A stretch of 64,000 nt of DNA from an uncultured Bacteroides sp. (GTDB lineage: Bacteria > Bacteroidota > Bacteroidia > Bacteroidales > Bacteroidaceae). Below are positions 8,289 through 17,762 of this stretch, one piece after another; position 1 is the first letter of the stretch; every line of letters starts with the position of its first letter. A program made the position numbers and the translations under genes. The notes under the pieces are model-generated. The model was not told where the DNA came from. It worked only from the letters and a program-made list of their open reading frames with translations, and did no database searches. Where the stretch lies: assembly GCF_900547205.1 (NCBI RefSeq), contig NZ_URFY01000013.1, positions 29,211-93,210 on the forward strand. The letters run 5' to 3'.

Positions 8289-11102
8289 TTAGAAACGCAT
8301 AGGCCGCATACCGCCGCCACCGCTGCGGGGGCCACGAGGACCACCACCGTAGCCACGTCCACTAGGGGCTTTTCCGCCCAAGGTATTAAACCTATATACA
8401 AAATGTACCATAAAATAGCTTCCTAAAGTATTATATTCGGTATCACTCATCACTGTTTCACTGATTGAACGCGACAAACTACTCTGTTGCTTTAGTATAT
8501 CATAGATTTTAAAACGAATCGTACCAGAATTATTCTTCAATAAATTCTTTGAAATCTGCGCATTCCAAAGCACTTCGTTATTATTAAGTCCGCCTGTATA
8601 ACCATTTTTAAACCGGCAGTTAATATCTGTCGAAATTGAAACCTGCCATGGAAGATTCACGTTAGTATTCCCTCCTATATAATAATCGAACGTTTCGCGA
8701 TTGCTGTTTTCTTGCTTGCTGTTCCGAACAAGATTATAATTGACGGATCCATTTAAAGATAAATCGAATGCATCACTACGATAACTACTAGTCAACCGTT
8801 CACCCAAACCTAAATTATGCGTTGTACTCAACTCCTGATCGGCATTTCTACCACTTCCAACACTTGTATAACTCACCCCATCACTATATCTTGCGCTCGT
8901 ATTGGATGAGATAGTAAACTTCTTATTCTTCAATGGCGTATTGAAGGAGAAGAATCCTCTTGTCTGCCAGTTCCCGTTTACGTTTTCTTTTTTGTAGACC
9001 CGCGCACCAGTCTGAGGATCATACGTCATTCTGTTAGCCACAGAATTAAGCGTATTTGAATAGTACAAATTAGCTGAATAGCTGCGCATTGATTCAGGCA
9101 CAAATTTATTATAATAGAGCGTAAAATTATTATTGAATGAGGGCTTCAGATTGGGATTACCATATCTCAAATTCATTGGGTCGGTAATATCTATCACATC
9201 TTGCAAATCCTCAATATTAGGAGTACTACTACGACCGCGATAACGGAACATCAATACGTGCTGTTTATTGAACATATAACGGAACATTAATGAAGGAGCC
9301 CAATTTAAAACGTTCTGCTCAGGAAGGTTTTTCTTGTAATTAGGTCCAATAGTAGTTTTACTTAATGAAGATTGAGGAGTCAATCCAACACCCACACTAT
9401 ACATCATTTTAGTATAGATACCGCGCACGGAAACATCTGCGGTATGAGTATCATAAAAGTTCTCCACACGTGTACTCAATTCATTATCATACCCACGCTC
9501 TATATATTGCGGATATGGATAGTAGTTAATACTATCATAGACCAACGACTGCGACAGCTGTTTACGATGGGCAAACTCATAACGTAATTGCAAAAAATGA
9601 TTCTTAAATACAGGCTCAGTATATGAAGCTGATACACTCCAGTTACGACTATCGCCATTACGGTCTGTATAACGGGATATATCAGAGATACTATCAAGTT
9701 CATAAAATTCCGTTTTCGAATCAGAATAAGAATCAGATTCACTATCACTATAACCGAAACGGGCTCCTAAAGATAAATTCCTTCCTTTATTATTTAATCT
9801 ACGAAAAGCCATTAAACTTCCATTAAAGGAGAAGTTGTTACTCTTGGAGGAGGAAGCAGACTCCTTTGTATTAACCAGTTCATGTGAATTGTTTTCTGTT
9901 TGTGACCATGAGCTGCTACTTGATTCTGTTTGCGAGTAGCTGCCATTAGGACGAAATATTATCGTTGTCAACGTATCAGGACGCCATTCCATACGAAAGT
10001 CTACACGGAAGTCATGACGATTACGATTCGACAAATTCTTACTTTGAGCGAAGGAAGATGTTTCACCCAAAAATGTTTCAGATGAAGTTGTTCGTCGAGC
10101 GTCATTATCAGAATGGCCATATTGCACATTTCCTCCTATTTGAAGTTTCTTGGTATCTTTAGCAAAATTGACACCCAGCGATTGTGCAGTTGTAATACCC
10201 GAACCAGCATTGCCACCGCTTAATCCCTGTCCTGCATCTCCAAACTCAGAGAAACCTTTATTGTTAGTATTATTAGCTGAACCTATAATCGAAAGACTGG
10301 CATCATCTTTAAAGCGGCTAATCATTACTCCGCCTTCATATCGCTCTTGACTACCGTATCCGGCAATAAGGTTGCCCACCCATCCTTTTTTCATTCCTTT
10401 CTTAACAGTCAAGTCCAATACAGATTCTTCTTCTCCATCATCAATCCCCGTGATACGCGCCATATCGCTTTTTTTATCATAGGCTTTCACCTTTTCAATC
10501 ATATTGGCCGGTAAGTTCTTCATTGAAACTTTAGGGTCGTCAGAGAAAAATTCTTTCCCATCAACCATTATCTTTTTAATTTCCTTACCATTAATAGTAA
10601 TCTTGCCATCTGAATCAACTTCAGCTCCCGGTATCTTCTTCACCAAATCCTCCAGCATTGAGCCTTCCGGCACAGGATAGGCAGCAGCAGAATATTCTGT
10701 AGTATCTGCTTTTACTGTGACGGGGGGAGCTTGTGCCGTAATCACCGCCTCGCTCAACATCACCGCATCAGGATCCAACGTAATTGTCCCCATCTTCTTC
10801 TCAGTAACGTTATTCGATAATTGTACGGGAACAAACTTAGTGCGGAAGCCGATATAGGAAACCTTAAGCAAGTATTTCCCGGCTTTTACTTTAGGAAGGG
10901 TAAACCATCCCTTGTTACTACTGGCTATGCCAGCGGCATAACTACTGTCGGGCATTGCCAGCAATTGAACTGTGGCCTGTGCTGCCGGCTCCTTAGAGTC
11001 AGATTCCACAACACGTCCCGAAACGGAAATCACCTTATCCTGTGCGAAAATAGAGAGGGTGCATAGCAACATCAGCACCAACCCAACTGAAAATCTTTTC
11101 AT
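8289..11102 (-). CDS. TonB-receptor-like outer-membrane beta-barrel protein with Gly/Arg-rich tail
   Basis: The 937-residue protein starts with a signal peptide (MKRFSVGLVLMLLCTLSIFA, cleavage before QDKV). A carboxypeptidase-like regulatory Ig domain follows (about 25-110), then a plug-like region with DLVKKIPGAEVDSDGKITING and GKEIKKIMVDGKEFF, then a long barrel rich in Ser, Asn and aromatic strands. This matches the OMP_b-brl_3 group of TonB-receptor relatives in Bacteroidetes, which often lack a SusD partner. After the last strand (YFMVHFVYRF) come about 30 residues of Gly, Arg and Pro (GGGPRGPRSGGGG), an unusual tail for a barrel protein. It is transcribed alone; the ligand is unknown. 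Confidence 0.85.
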   Translation of the reverse strand: MKRFSVGLVLMLLCTLSIFAQDKVISVSGRVVESDSKEPAAQATVQLLAMPDSSYAAGIASSNKGWFTLPKVKAGKYLLKVSYIGFRTKFVPVQLSNNVTEKKMGTITLDPDAVMLSEAVITAQAPPVTVKADTTEYSAAAYPVPEGSMLEDLVKKIPGAEVDSDGKITINGKEIKKIMVDGKEFFSDDPKVSMKNLPANMIEKVKAYDKKSDMARITGIDDGEEESVLDLTVKKGMKKGWVGNLIAGYGSQERYEGGVMISRFKDDASLSIIGSANNTNNKGFSEFGDAGQGLSGGNAGSGITTAQSLGVNFAKDTKKLQIGGNVQYGHSDNDARRTTSSETFLGETSSFAQSKNLSNRNRHDFRVDFRMEWRPDTLTTIIFRPNGSYSQTESSSSSWSQTENNSHELVNTKESASSSKSNNFSFNGSLMAFRRLNNKGRNLSLGARFGYSDSESDSYSDSKTEFYELDSISDISRYTDRNGDSRNWSVSASYTEPVFKNHFLQLRYEFAHRKQLSQSLVYDSINYYPYPQYIERGYDNELSTRVENFYDTHTADVSVRGIYTKMMYSVGVGLTPQSSLSKTTIGPNYKKNLPEQNVLNWAPSLMFRYMFNKQHVLMFRYRGRSSTPNIEDLQDVIDITDPMNLRYGNPNLKPSFNNNFTLYYNKFVPESMRSYSANLYYSNTLNSVANRMTYDPQTGARVYKKENVNGNWQTRGFFSFNTPLKNKKFTISSNTSARYSDGVSYTSVGSGRNADQELSTTHNLGLGERLTSSYRSDAFDLSLNGSVNYNLVRNSKQENSNRETFDYYIGGNTNVNLPWQVSISTDINCRFKNGYTGGLNNNEVLWNAQISKNLLKNNSGTIRFKIYDILKQQSSLSRSISETVMSDTEYNTLGSYFMVHFVYRFNTLGGKAPSGRGYGGGPRGPRSGGGGMRPMRF

Positions 11103-11185
11103 TGACCTTGTTTACGATTATATTAGTAGCAATAACAATGTGTTTTTGACAAACTGAATCGTAAAAGGTTTAATTGGAAATAAAA

Positions 11186-11590
11186 TTATCTTTTAAAGAA
11201 TCGATCAACAAGCGCTTTTTTAAGACCAAACTCCAAACAAAGCACATTAAACACCAGAAAAGACAGAAAAGAGGAAGTATCTACATTGATAACGTCACCT
11301 TGCATGACACGCCACAACATTCCTCCGAAAACAAACAGAAATGTCAGAAAGATAGCATTACGCACAGCCGAGTTGCGAATCTGTTCCGTCTCGCGCGTCT
11401 CATTCTTGCTGTAAGCGAAGATAATCAGCAAGCATCCCGCCATCATCAGCAACTTCGTACATTCTTTGTAAAACAGCAGGTTTTGGTCTGTCACCATCCC
11501 TTGCATCATCAAAATAAAAGGTATGAACAGGGCTACTAACAGGACCACATATCCCATGGGACGACAAAATACAGGTAATAATGCTTTCAT
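11186..11590 (-). CDS. Small integral membrane protein, unknown function
   Basis: A 134-residue protein read from the ATG at 11590; the open frame runs further upstream but only as antisense to aroB. Four hydrophobic segments are visible: about residues 12-30, 44-60, 80-95 and 107-122. A charged cytoplasmic loop (SKNETRETEQIRNS) lies between the second and third. No catalytic motif is seen. It is divergent from aroB across 79 bases. I do not recognise a characterised family; it is probably a Bacteroidales conserved inner-membrane protein. Confidence 0.6.
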   Translation of the reverse strand: MKALLPVFCRPMGYVVLLVALFIPFILMMQGMVTDQNLLFYKECTKLLMMAGCLLIIFAYSKNETRETEQIRNSAVRNAIFLTFLFVFGGMLWRVMQGDVINVDTSSFLSFLVFNVLCLEFGLKKALVDRFFKR

Positions 11591-11638
11591 GACTGAATGT
11601 TTTAGGAAGACAAAAGTAAGTAAAAAAAATATTTTATA

Positions 11639-11646
11639 TACATTTG
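11639..11646 (+). promoter_or_regulatory. -7 element of the aroB promoter
   Basis: TACATTTG fits TAnnTTTG exactly and lies 23 bases before the aroB ATG. It supports the start at 11670, because any earlier in-frame start would be outside the transcript. Confidence 0.55.
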
Positions 11647-11669
11647 CACCAAGAAAAAGCAAAAAAATC

Positions 11670-12731
11670 ATGAGTAAACAAGAAGTTATTCTCTGCGAAA
11701 GCTTGGAAACAAGCCTTAGCCAAGCCATTGAGATGTGTCCGCATGACAAGTTATTCATCCTCACAGACGAGCATACACAGCGCCTCTGCCTGCCTGCACT
11801 GAAAGAAGTGCCTGCACTGAAAGACGCAATCGAAATCTGCATCGGAGCCGAAGACGTGCATAAAACATTAGAAACACTGGCTTCCGTCTGGATGGCACTC
11901 AGCACGAAAGGCGCTACACGCCACTCTCTACTTGTCAATCTCGGAGGAGGGATGGTGACGGACCTGGGAGGTTTCGCAGCAGCTACTTTCAAGCGCGGCA
12001 TCTCTTACATCAATATACCGACCACTCTTCTGGCTATGGTAGACGCATCCGTAGGCGGCAAGACGGGAATCAACTTCAACGGACTGAAAAATGAAATCGG
12101 CTCGTTCGCCCCGGCAAGCAGTGTGCTGATTGAAACTGAATTTCTACGTACGCTCGACGCACAGAACTTCTTCTCCGGATATGCCGAAATGCTGAAACAC
12201 GGACTGATAAGCGATGCCGCTCACTGGGCAGAATTGCTCAGCTTCGATACCGATAACATCGACTATGCAACCCTCAAGCAACTGGTTGGCCGTTCGGTAC
12301 AAGTAAAAGAGGATATCGTAGAGCAAGACCCGTTTGAACATGGTATCCGCAAAGCGCTGAATCTGGGGCATACCGTAGGACACGCATTCGAAAGCATGGC
12401 ACTTGCCGAAGGGCGTCCTGTGCTGCACGGATATGCTGTGGCTTGGGGGATAGTGTGCGAACTATATTTATCGCATCTCAAAGTCGGTTTCCCGAAAGAG
12501 AAGATGAGACAGACCATTCAGTTCATCAAAGACAACTACGGAGTATTTACATTCGACTGCAAGCAGTATGAGCAACTTTACGCTTTCATGACGCACGACA
12601 AAAAGAATACTTCGGGAACAATCAACTTCACCTTACTGAAGGATATCGGCGACATCTGCATCAACCAGACTGCTGACAAAGACACTATCTTTGAGATACT
12701 CGACTTCTACCGTGAATGTATGGGTATCTGA
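11670..12731 (+). CDS. aroB: 3-dehydroquinate synthase
   Basis: The 353-residue enzyme converts DAHP to 3-dehydroquinate in the shikimate pathway, using NAD+ and a divalent metal. Visible family motifs are the NAD-binding segment LVNLGGGMVTDLGGFAAATFKRG, the PTTLLAMVDASVGGKTGIN segment, and metal ligands in the GYAEMLKHGLI and LNLGHTVGHAFE segments. I start it at the ATG at 11670 (MSKQEVILCES), which gives the usual family length; longer in-frame extensions would overlap the divergent membrane gene and precede the promoter. A terminator follows the stop. Confidence 0.95.
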   Translation: MSKQEVILCESLETSLSQAIEMCPHDKLFILTDEHTQRLCLPALKEVPALKDAIEICIGAEDVHKTLETLASVWMALSTKGATRHSLLVNLGGGMVTDLGGFAAATFKRGISYINIPTTLLAMVDASVGGKTGINFNGLKNEIGSFAPASSVLIETEFLRTLDAQNFFSGYAEMLKHGLISDAAHWAELLSFDTDNIDYATLKQLVGRSVQVKEDIVEQDPFEHGIRKALNLGHTVGHAFESMALAEGRPVLHGYAVAWGIVCELYLSHLKVGFPKEKMRQTIQFIKDNYGVFTFDCKQYEQLYAFMTHDKKNTSGTINFTLLKDIGDICINQTADKDTIFEILDFYRECMGI

Positions 12732-12736
12732 CGCAC

Positions 12737-12798
12737 CAACCTGGAAAAATAGAAAGGGGAATGGTACTAACTCCACTCCCCTTTCTCAGGTTTTCCTC
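12737..12798 (+). terminator. aroB terminator
   Basis: GAAAGGGGA pairs with TCCCCTTTC (9 bp), extended inward by TGG/CCA and outward by AACCT/AGGTT. TTTTCC follows. Confidence 0.8.
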
Positions 12799-12834
12799 AC
12801 CAAACATAATAATTGCTCTGCAATTATCTCACCT

Positions 12835-13710
12835 TTATTCTAAATAGTCTAAATTACTCATCCTATATTGGGATAATGACATCCCTGTATGTTTTCTAAA
12901 AAAACGTCCCAGCGACGATTGATTAGCAAAGTTTGTCTTTACGGCTATTTCTTGAATATTCAAGCTTGTATTCTTCAGCAAAGCCTTAATTTCCAATATA
13001 ATATATTCCACAATCCAATCTTTGGCAGATTTTCCACTCGTTTCCTTAATTACCATAGTCAGATACTTGGAAGTGATGCATAACTTATCCGCATAGAAAG
13101 CCACATCTTTGTTTTCCTTGAAATGATTCATGATAAGCCCAAAGAACTTGTTTGCCAGCTCTTCTTTACGGGTATCTTTACGGCTGCTCATCAGGGTAGA
13201 TTCTTTCTGATACGCATTGAATAACTCCAGATAAAGATACCTCAACAAATGAATAATCAACTCCCGGCGATATACGTCTTTGGACATAACCTTATCTTTT
13301 ATCATGCCAAAATAATTGTATATTCGCAGAATATCCTGTTCGGTCTGCGGATACCAATAATGACTTCGCATATAGAAAAAGAAATGCGGAGAGAAACGTG
13401 GCACACCACTCAACGAGTCGCTAAACAATGAAGTGGAAACTGCCATCGTGATGGTCAGGAAATCTTCACTAGGTTCACAGAAGGATACAAATTGTCCGGG
13501 CAACAATATGATTAATTCTTTCGGTTGCACCCAGTGCACATCCTCATGCACAGAAATTTTAGCCTTTCCTTTCAAGCAATATACAATCAGACCTGACTGC
13601 AGATTGGAAGGATAAGAAGTAAGAGGAAGATACTTCAGATTTTGATAAAACTTAAAATCTTCGCCTAATACATAGATTTCTAATGCTTCTTGATTTTTAC
13701 TATCTAACAT
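12835..13710 (-). CDS. AraC-family transcriptional regulator
   Basis: A 291-residue regulator with an N-terminal cupin-like sensing domain (residues about 15-150, including LIVYCLKGKAKISVHEDVHWVQPKELIILLPG) and a C-terminal two-helix-turn-helix AraC domain. The second helix-turn-helix is recognisable in NIQEIAVKTNFANQSSLGRFFRKHTGMSLSQYR. No neighbouring transport or catabolic operon reveals the effector. A promoter-like -7 element (TACTTTTG on the minus strand, 13754-13747) lies just upstream, and a 22-bp-period repeat array lies about 300 bases upstream. Confidence 0.88.
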   Translation of the reverse strand: MLDSKNQEALEIYVLGEDFKFYQNLKYLPLTSYPSNLQSGLIVYCLKGKAKISVHEDVHWVQPKELIILLPGQFVSFCEPSEDFLTITMAVSTSLFSDSLSGVPRFSPHFFFYMRSHYWYPQTEQDILRIYNYFGMIKDKVMSKDVYRRELIIHLLRYLYLELFNAYQKESTLMSSRKDTRKEELANKFFGLIMNHFKENKDVAFYADKLCITSKYLTMVIKETSGKSAKDWIVEYIILEIKALLKNTSLNIQEIAVKTNFANQSSLGRFFRKHTGMSLSQYRMSNLDYLE

Positions 13711-14013
13711 TTAATACCTTTCTACTTAGTTCTATGAATCTTTTTACAAAAGTATAACTTCCAAAGTTACTATCTGTCCGAATCGGAAATACAGTATTGC
13801 ATTGCGGAAGTTACACGCTGGTTATTTGCATTTCTTTATAAACAAACTCATTGATTGTTAGTTCATTCCGCAGTTTGGCGTTTGACATTATTATGAGTTT
13901 GTAGCCATTTTATTGTTTTTATATGGAAATCAATTGTCTTGCAGCAATTAATTCCATCGCATTCTTTTTTCCCCATTTCGCCTAATCAGATTAGTCCGAT
14001 TGCCTTTTCTTTT

Positions 14014-14101
14014 TTCGTATGACTATAGTTATACGAAAGAATAACTATAGTCTCCTTTGCGTATAACTATAGTCATACGCAAAAGTAACTATAGTCAAAC
14101 G
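14014..14101. repeat. Four-unit 22-bp phased repeat with ACTATAGT cores
   Basis: The self-complementary octamer ACTATAGT starts at 14022, 14044, 14066 and 14088, exactly 22 bp apart each time. Units one and three extend into near-perfect palindromes (TATGACTATAGTTATA and TATAACTATAGTCATA, with CG/GC flanks); units two and four do not. The array lies in the 638-base gap between the AraC gene and the DUF3788 gene. Apart from it and the two promoters I see nothing coding in 13711-14284. Confidence 0.85.
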
Positions 14102-14284
14102 AAGTAAGCTTAGCCTGTAAATGCTTTCTAAATAACAGTTTAGATAGAAAAAGACTTAAAGGACTTCTAACAACATCAAATTGGACTTTTAAGCAAACTG
14201 AATGTACGACATAAGCCTTATCTATACTACAAGTTGAAACCGGAATTTAAATGCGAATCGGGATGCAGGGAAGGAGATATTAAT

Positions 14285-14315
14285 TTTGTTGAGAAACCCA
14301 GAAATACTATCTTTG
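14285..14315 (+). promoter_or_regulatory. Consensus Bacteroidales promoter of the DUF3788 gene
   Basis: TTTG (14285-14288), a 19-bp spacer and TATCTTTG (14308-14315) match both elements. Transcription should start near 14322, so the coding start must be the ATG at 14349 and not the earlier in-frame TTG. Confidence 0.75.
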
Positions 14316-14348
14316 CCCGAGATAATCATCAACAATAATATCAATACT

Positions 14349-14768
14349 ATGAAAGCAACTTTTCAAATTCCTACTTCTGAAGAATTGGAGAACTTACTTG
14401 GCAAAGAGCTCTACAACTTATGGACTTCACTTTGCCAGTTCGTAGAACAAAAGTATGAGATGGAGCAATTATGGAACCATGGCGGCAAGGCATGGACTTA
14501 TGAATACAAATATCGCAGAGGAGGAAAGACCCTTTGCGCCCTATACGCCAAAGAACATACACTCGGATTCATGGTTATTCTGGGCAAAGACGAACGTGCC
14601 AAATTTGAATCTAAAAAAGAACTGTTCTCTAAAAAGGTGCAATCCGTATATGATGAATCTACGACTTTCCATGATGGTAAGTGGATGATGTTCAATGTAA
14701 AAGACATGGACTTATTCGATGACTTTGAGCAACTTTTACTTATCAAGCGCAAGCAAAACAGAAAGTAA
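14349..14768 (+). CDS. DUF3788 family protein
   Basis: This is a 139-residue soluble protein. The central motif WNHGGKAWTYEYKYRRGGKTLC is the signature of the DUF3788 group, followed by a beta-rich segment (LGFMVILGKDERAKFE) and a KWMMFNV strand. There is no signal peptide. The family is common in anaerobic Firmicutes and Bacteroidetes, and its function is unknown; the fold is predicted to resemble the MmcQ/YjbR or START-like group, which is only an inference. It is monocistronic with its own strong promoter. Confidence 0.75.
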   Translation: MKATFQIPTSEELENLLGKELYNLWTSLCQFVEQKYEMEQLWNHGGKAWTYEYKYRRGGKTLCALYAKEHTLGFMVILGKDERAKFESKKELFSKKVQSVYDESTTFHDGKWMMFNVKDMDLFDDFEQLLLIKRKQNRK

Positions 14769-14878
14769 AAGTTCTGTCCCTCTCCCACATAATCTTCTCT
14801 TTTGAATGCTGTTTATTTCGATTCCGAACAAACATCATTCATTCGCTCTTTGCATTATTTTAATTAGCTACCAGTGTA

Positions 14879-16237
14879 TTAGTTGCGCCGTATCTTCTCC
14901 AGAATCTTAGGAAATTGCCAAAAGAACAAGATTGTACAACAAATTGCAGCAGTTGCGTCGGATATTGCCTCAGCCGCATAGACTCCGGTCACTCCCCAGA
15001 AGCGCGGGAGCAATAATGCTAAAGGAATCAGCAGAATTACTTTGCGCAGCAAGGCTATAAAGATGGAGATTCTTGCTTGCCCCAATGCAACAAACATATT
15101 CTGGCAGGCACGTTGAAGTCCGAAAATTGTCATGCCACCCAAAAAGACGGGCATCGTCCATCGAACAGTATCAATCAGCCTTGCATCGCTTGTGAAAGCG
15201 GATGCTACGGTCGAAGGAAACAGAATCATAAGAAGCATCAATAGCAGGTTGAACGAGAACATGATTATCAGTGCAATACGGAAGCAATCTTTCACACGCT
15301 GGCTGTTGCCATGCCCAAAGTTATAGCTTACAATCGGCACGAAACCTTGTGAGAATCCCGTCAGCGGTACGCTGGCAAACTGCATCGCACTTTGTAGAAC
15401 AGTCAGCGCACTGACATAAATATCTCCATATACTTTTAAACTACTATTCAATACGAAGCCTACCAAGCTCTCCGTACTTGCCATTATAAAAGGAGATACT
15501 CCGAGAGCTAACATAGCAAGCAGTATCTTCCGGTTCAGTTTCATGTAGCGCTTCTCCAGTGGCAGAGAAGCACGGGTAGAAAAAAGAAAGAGCAACACCC
15601 ATGCTGCACTGCAAGCTTGAGAGATTATGGTGGCCAGAGACGCACCCTTCACTCCCATTCCAAACTGGAAAATAAAGATTGGGTCGAGAATGATATTTAG
15701 TAAAGCACCGATAAGAACCGAGTACATAGCAATGGCAGGGCGTCCCTGGGCATTGATGAAGGTGTTTAGTCCGGTGGATATTTGTACAAAGATAGTGCCC
15801 AGCAAATAGATGGAAAGATAATCGACCGCATATCCTAAGGTGTTTTCCGAAGCTCCGGTGAAAAGCAGAATCGGTTCCATAAAGGTATATGCAATGACAG
15901 AAGTAAATAAGGTAAATAGTATCAGCAGGATAAAACCATTTCCTAAGATTTTTCCGGCTCGTTGCCGGTCGCCCTGCCCAAGGGCAATGGCTGCCAATGG
16001 TGCACCGCCGCCACCTACAATGGCCGAAAAAGAAGAAATCAGCACAATTAGCGAAGTTGTCACTCCCACTCCCGCCAAGGCATCGGTGCCTATGCCCGGT
16101 ATGTGTCCGATGTATACGCGGTCGACAATGCTATAGAGCAAATTAACGAATTGCGCTGCGACAGCCGGAAGTGCCATTTTGAAAACAAGCGGTAACATTC
16201 GCTCAGTGCCCAGCCGTTCTTCATATTTACTTGTCAT
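14879..16237 (-). CDS. MATE-family multidrug/sodium antiporter
   Basis: A 452-residue inner-membrane protein with about twelve hydrophobic helices arranged as two similar halves (MatE domains at about 20-180 and 240-400). The N-terminus LVFKMALPAVAAQFVNLLYSIVDRVYIGHIPGIG and the QGDRQRAGKILGNGF and RPAIAMYSVLIGALLNIILDPIFIF segments are standard for MATE exporters related to MepA/NorM. These proteins export cationic drugs or other solutes against Na+ or H+. I use the ATG at 16237, because a slightly longer frame needs a TTG start. A -7 element (TAACTTTG, minus strand 16273-16266) lies 29 bases upstream. Confidence 0.9.
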   Translation of the reverse strand: MTSKYEERLGTERMLPLVFKMALPAVAAQFVNLLYSIVDRVYIGHIPGIGTDALAGVGVTTSLIVLISSFSAIVGGGGAPLAAIALGQGDRQRAGKILGNGFILLILFTLFTSVIAYTFMEPILLFTGASENTLGYAVDYLSIYLLGTIFVQISTGLNTFINAQGRPAIAMYSVLIGALLNIILDPIFIFQFGMGVKGASLATIISQACSAAWVLLFLFSTRASLPLEKRYMKLNRKILLAMLALGVSPFIMASTESLVGFVLNSSLKVYGDIYVSALTVLQSAMQFASVPLTGFSQGFVPIVSYNFGHGNSQRVKDCFRIALIIMFSFNLLLMLLMILFPSTVASAFTSDARLIDTVRWTMPVFLGGMTIFGLQRACQNMFVALGQARISIFIALLRKVILLIPLALLLPRFWGVTGVYAAEAISDATAAICCTILFFWQFPKILEKIRRN

Positions 16238-16508
16238 GCTCAATCTCTTTTTCTTAAATCGGCTGCAAAGTTACAAGAAATATGAGGTTTATTCACATAT
16301 TCATAAATATATTGCAAATAACCTAGTCATTTGCTATCGTTCCCCCACCCGAAACCACCCAAAACCTATCGTAAATAGCCTGAAATTAGCCAGACAACTA
16401 TTTTTAGGCTATTTTCTAACGAATAGTGCCCCATATGGCTTGACTAATTCGCCTAAACTTGCACCGTCAAAACAAGCAAACGAATATTTAATTATAAAAA
16501 GTGTATAT

Positions 16509-17012
16509 ATGAAAAGTGTAAGTTTCAGAAAGGATTTAATTGGAGTGCAGGATGAGTTGCTCCGTTTCGCCTATAAATTAACCACCGACCGTGAAGAAGC
16601 TAATGATTTGTTGCAGGAAACATCATTAAAAGCATTAGACAATGAAGACAAGTATACATCTGACACCAACTTTAAAGGTTGGATGTATACAATAATGCGC
16701 AATATATTTATCAACAATTACCGCAAAGTCATTCGTGATCAAACTTTTATCGACCATACTGACAATCTATATCACCTCAATTTGCCGCAAAATGCATTTC
16801 TTGAAGGTACGGACAAAGCGTACGACCTGAAAGAATTGCACCGGGCGGTGAACAGACTCGCCAAAGAATACAGAGTCCCATTCTCCATGCACGTTGCCGG
16901 ATTCAAGTATCGTGAAATTGCTGAAAAACTGAATCTCCCAATAGGTACTGTAAAGAGCCGAATCTTCTTCATCCGGCAGAAATTGCAGGAAGAATTGAAA
17001 GACTTTCGATAA
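16509..17012 (+). CDS. ECF-type RNA polymerase sigma factor (copy 1)
   Basis: The 167-residue protein has sigma region 2 (about 10-80: ELLRFAYKLTTDREEANDLLQETSLKALDN and FKGWMYTIMRNIFINNYRK) and region 4 (about 115-165: YREIAEKLNLPIGTVKSRIFFIRQKLQEEL). It starts at the ATG at 16509, the position homologous to copy 3 at 19668; a longer open frame upstream is not conserved. No FecR-type anti-sigma gene or SusC gene is adjacent, so it is not a standard PUL-linked ECF pair. It is about 91% identical to copy 3 by eye (15 differences in 167). Region upstream: a variant promoter TAAACTTG ends near 16458. Confidence 0.9.
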   Translation: MKSVSFRKDLIGVQDELLRFAYKLTTDREEANDLLQETSLKALDNEDKYTSDTNFKGWMYTIMRNIFINNYRKVIRDQTFIDHTDNLYHLNLPQNAFLEGTDKAYDLKELHRAVNRLAKEYRVPFSMHVAGFKYREIAEKLNLPIGTVKSRIFFIRQKLQEELKDFR

Positions 17013-17088
17013 ATTTTAAACTAAACAGCTCTATTGAGTGTTATATTAAGATAAGTCATTTCAAAATACAAATTAATTAGTCAATGCA

Positions 17089-17739
17089 ATGAAAAAAATC
17101 AGTCTCATTTTAGCCGCTCTATTAGCTGTATTCATTACATCATGTGAAACTAAACAACAAGAAAAGATGGAGGTAAACAAAAAAGATGTCGTAGTTGATA
17201 ACATCATGAACCGACGGAGCATCCGTTCTTACAAGCCGGAACAGGTGAAAGATGCCGAATTGGAACAGATTATCGAATGTGGCATCAATGCTCCCAGCGG
17301 ATTGAACAAGCAATCGTGGGAAGTAAGAGTGATACAGAATCCTGACTTGATTGCCGAAATTAACAACGGATTTGTGAAGTATGCCGCCGGATTGCAGATG
17401 GAAGGAAGTGCTTCTAATTCTCAGAAGCCGGGCTTTAGCGTATTCCACGGCGCCCCCACTGTGATACTGGTCGCTTCGGACGGAAGCCAATACAGTCCTG
17501 TTGATTGCGGATTACTGGGCGAAAATATTCTTCTTTCTGCCGAAGCAATGGATATCGGTACTTGTGTAGTGGGTGGTGTGACAGAATATCTGAATACACC
17601 GGAAGCGAAAGAAAATATTGTGCCTAAATTCAAATTGTCCGAAGGTTACAAACCATTGTATTGCATTGTGATGGGTTACAAGAATGAATCGCCAAAAGCC
17701 AAACCGAGAGATCAATCGATAGTAGAATATATCAAATAA
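17089..17739 (+). CDS. Nitroreductase-family lipoprotein
   Basis: A 216-residue protein. The N-terminus has a lipoprotein signal (ISLILAALLAVFITSC) with Cys19 as the probable lipidation site, then a linker and a nitroreductase/FMN domain from about residue 38. The NRRSIRSYKPEQV start of the domain carries the Arg/Ser residues that bind FMN phosphate, INAPSGLNKQSWEVRVI is the second FMN contact, and DCGLLGENILLSAEAMDIGTCVVGG is the dimer and FMN segment. An FMN enzyme carried by an exported lipoprotein is unusual, since most relatives are cytosolic. It lies 76 bases after the first ECF sigma gene and ends at a terminator. Confidence 0.85.
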   Translation: MKKISLILAALLAVFITSCETKQQEKMEVNKKDVVVDNIMNRRSIRSYKPEQVKDAELEQIIECGINAPSGLNKQSWEVRVIQNPDLIAEINNGFVKYAAGLQMEGSASNSQKPGFSVFHGAPTVILVASDGSQYSPVDCGLLGENILLSAEAMDIGTCVVGGVTEYLNTPEAKENIVPKFKLSEGYKPLYCIVMGYKNESPKAKPRDQSIVEYIK

Positions 17740-17762
17740 CCAGTTAGAGTTCATATCTGTAG

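Noticed and set aside
11523..11669. Longer N-terminus for aroB
   Set aside because: It would overlap the divergent membrane gene and the promoter element at 11639, and exceed the family length.
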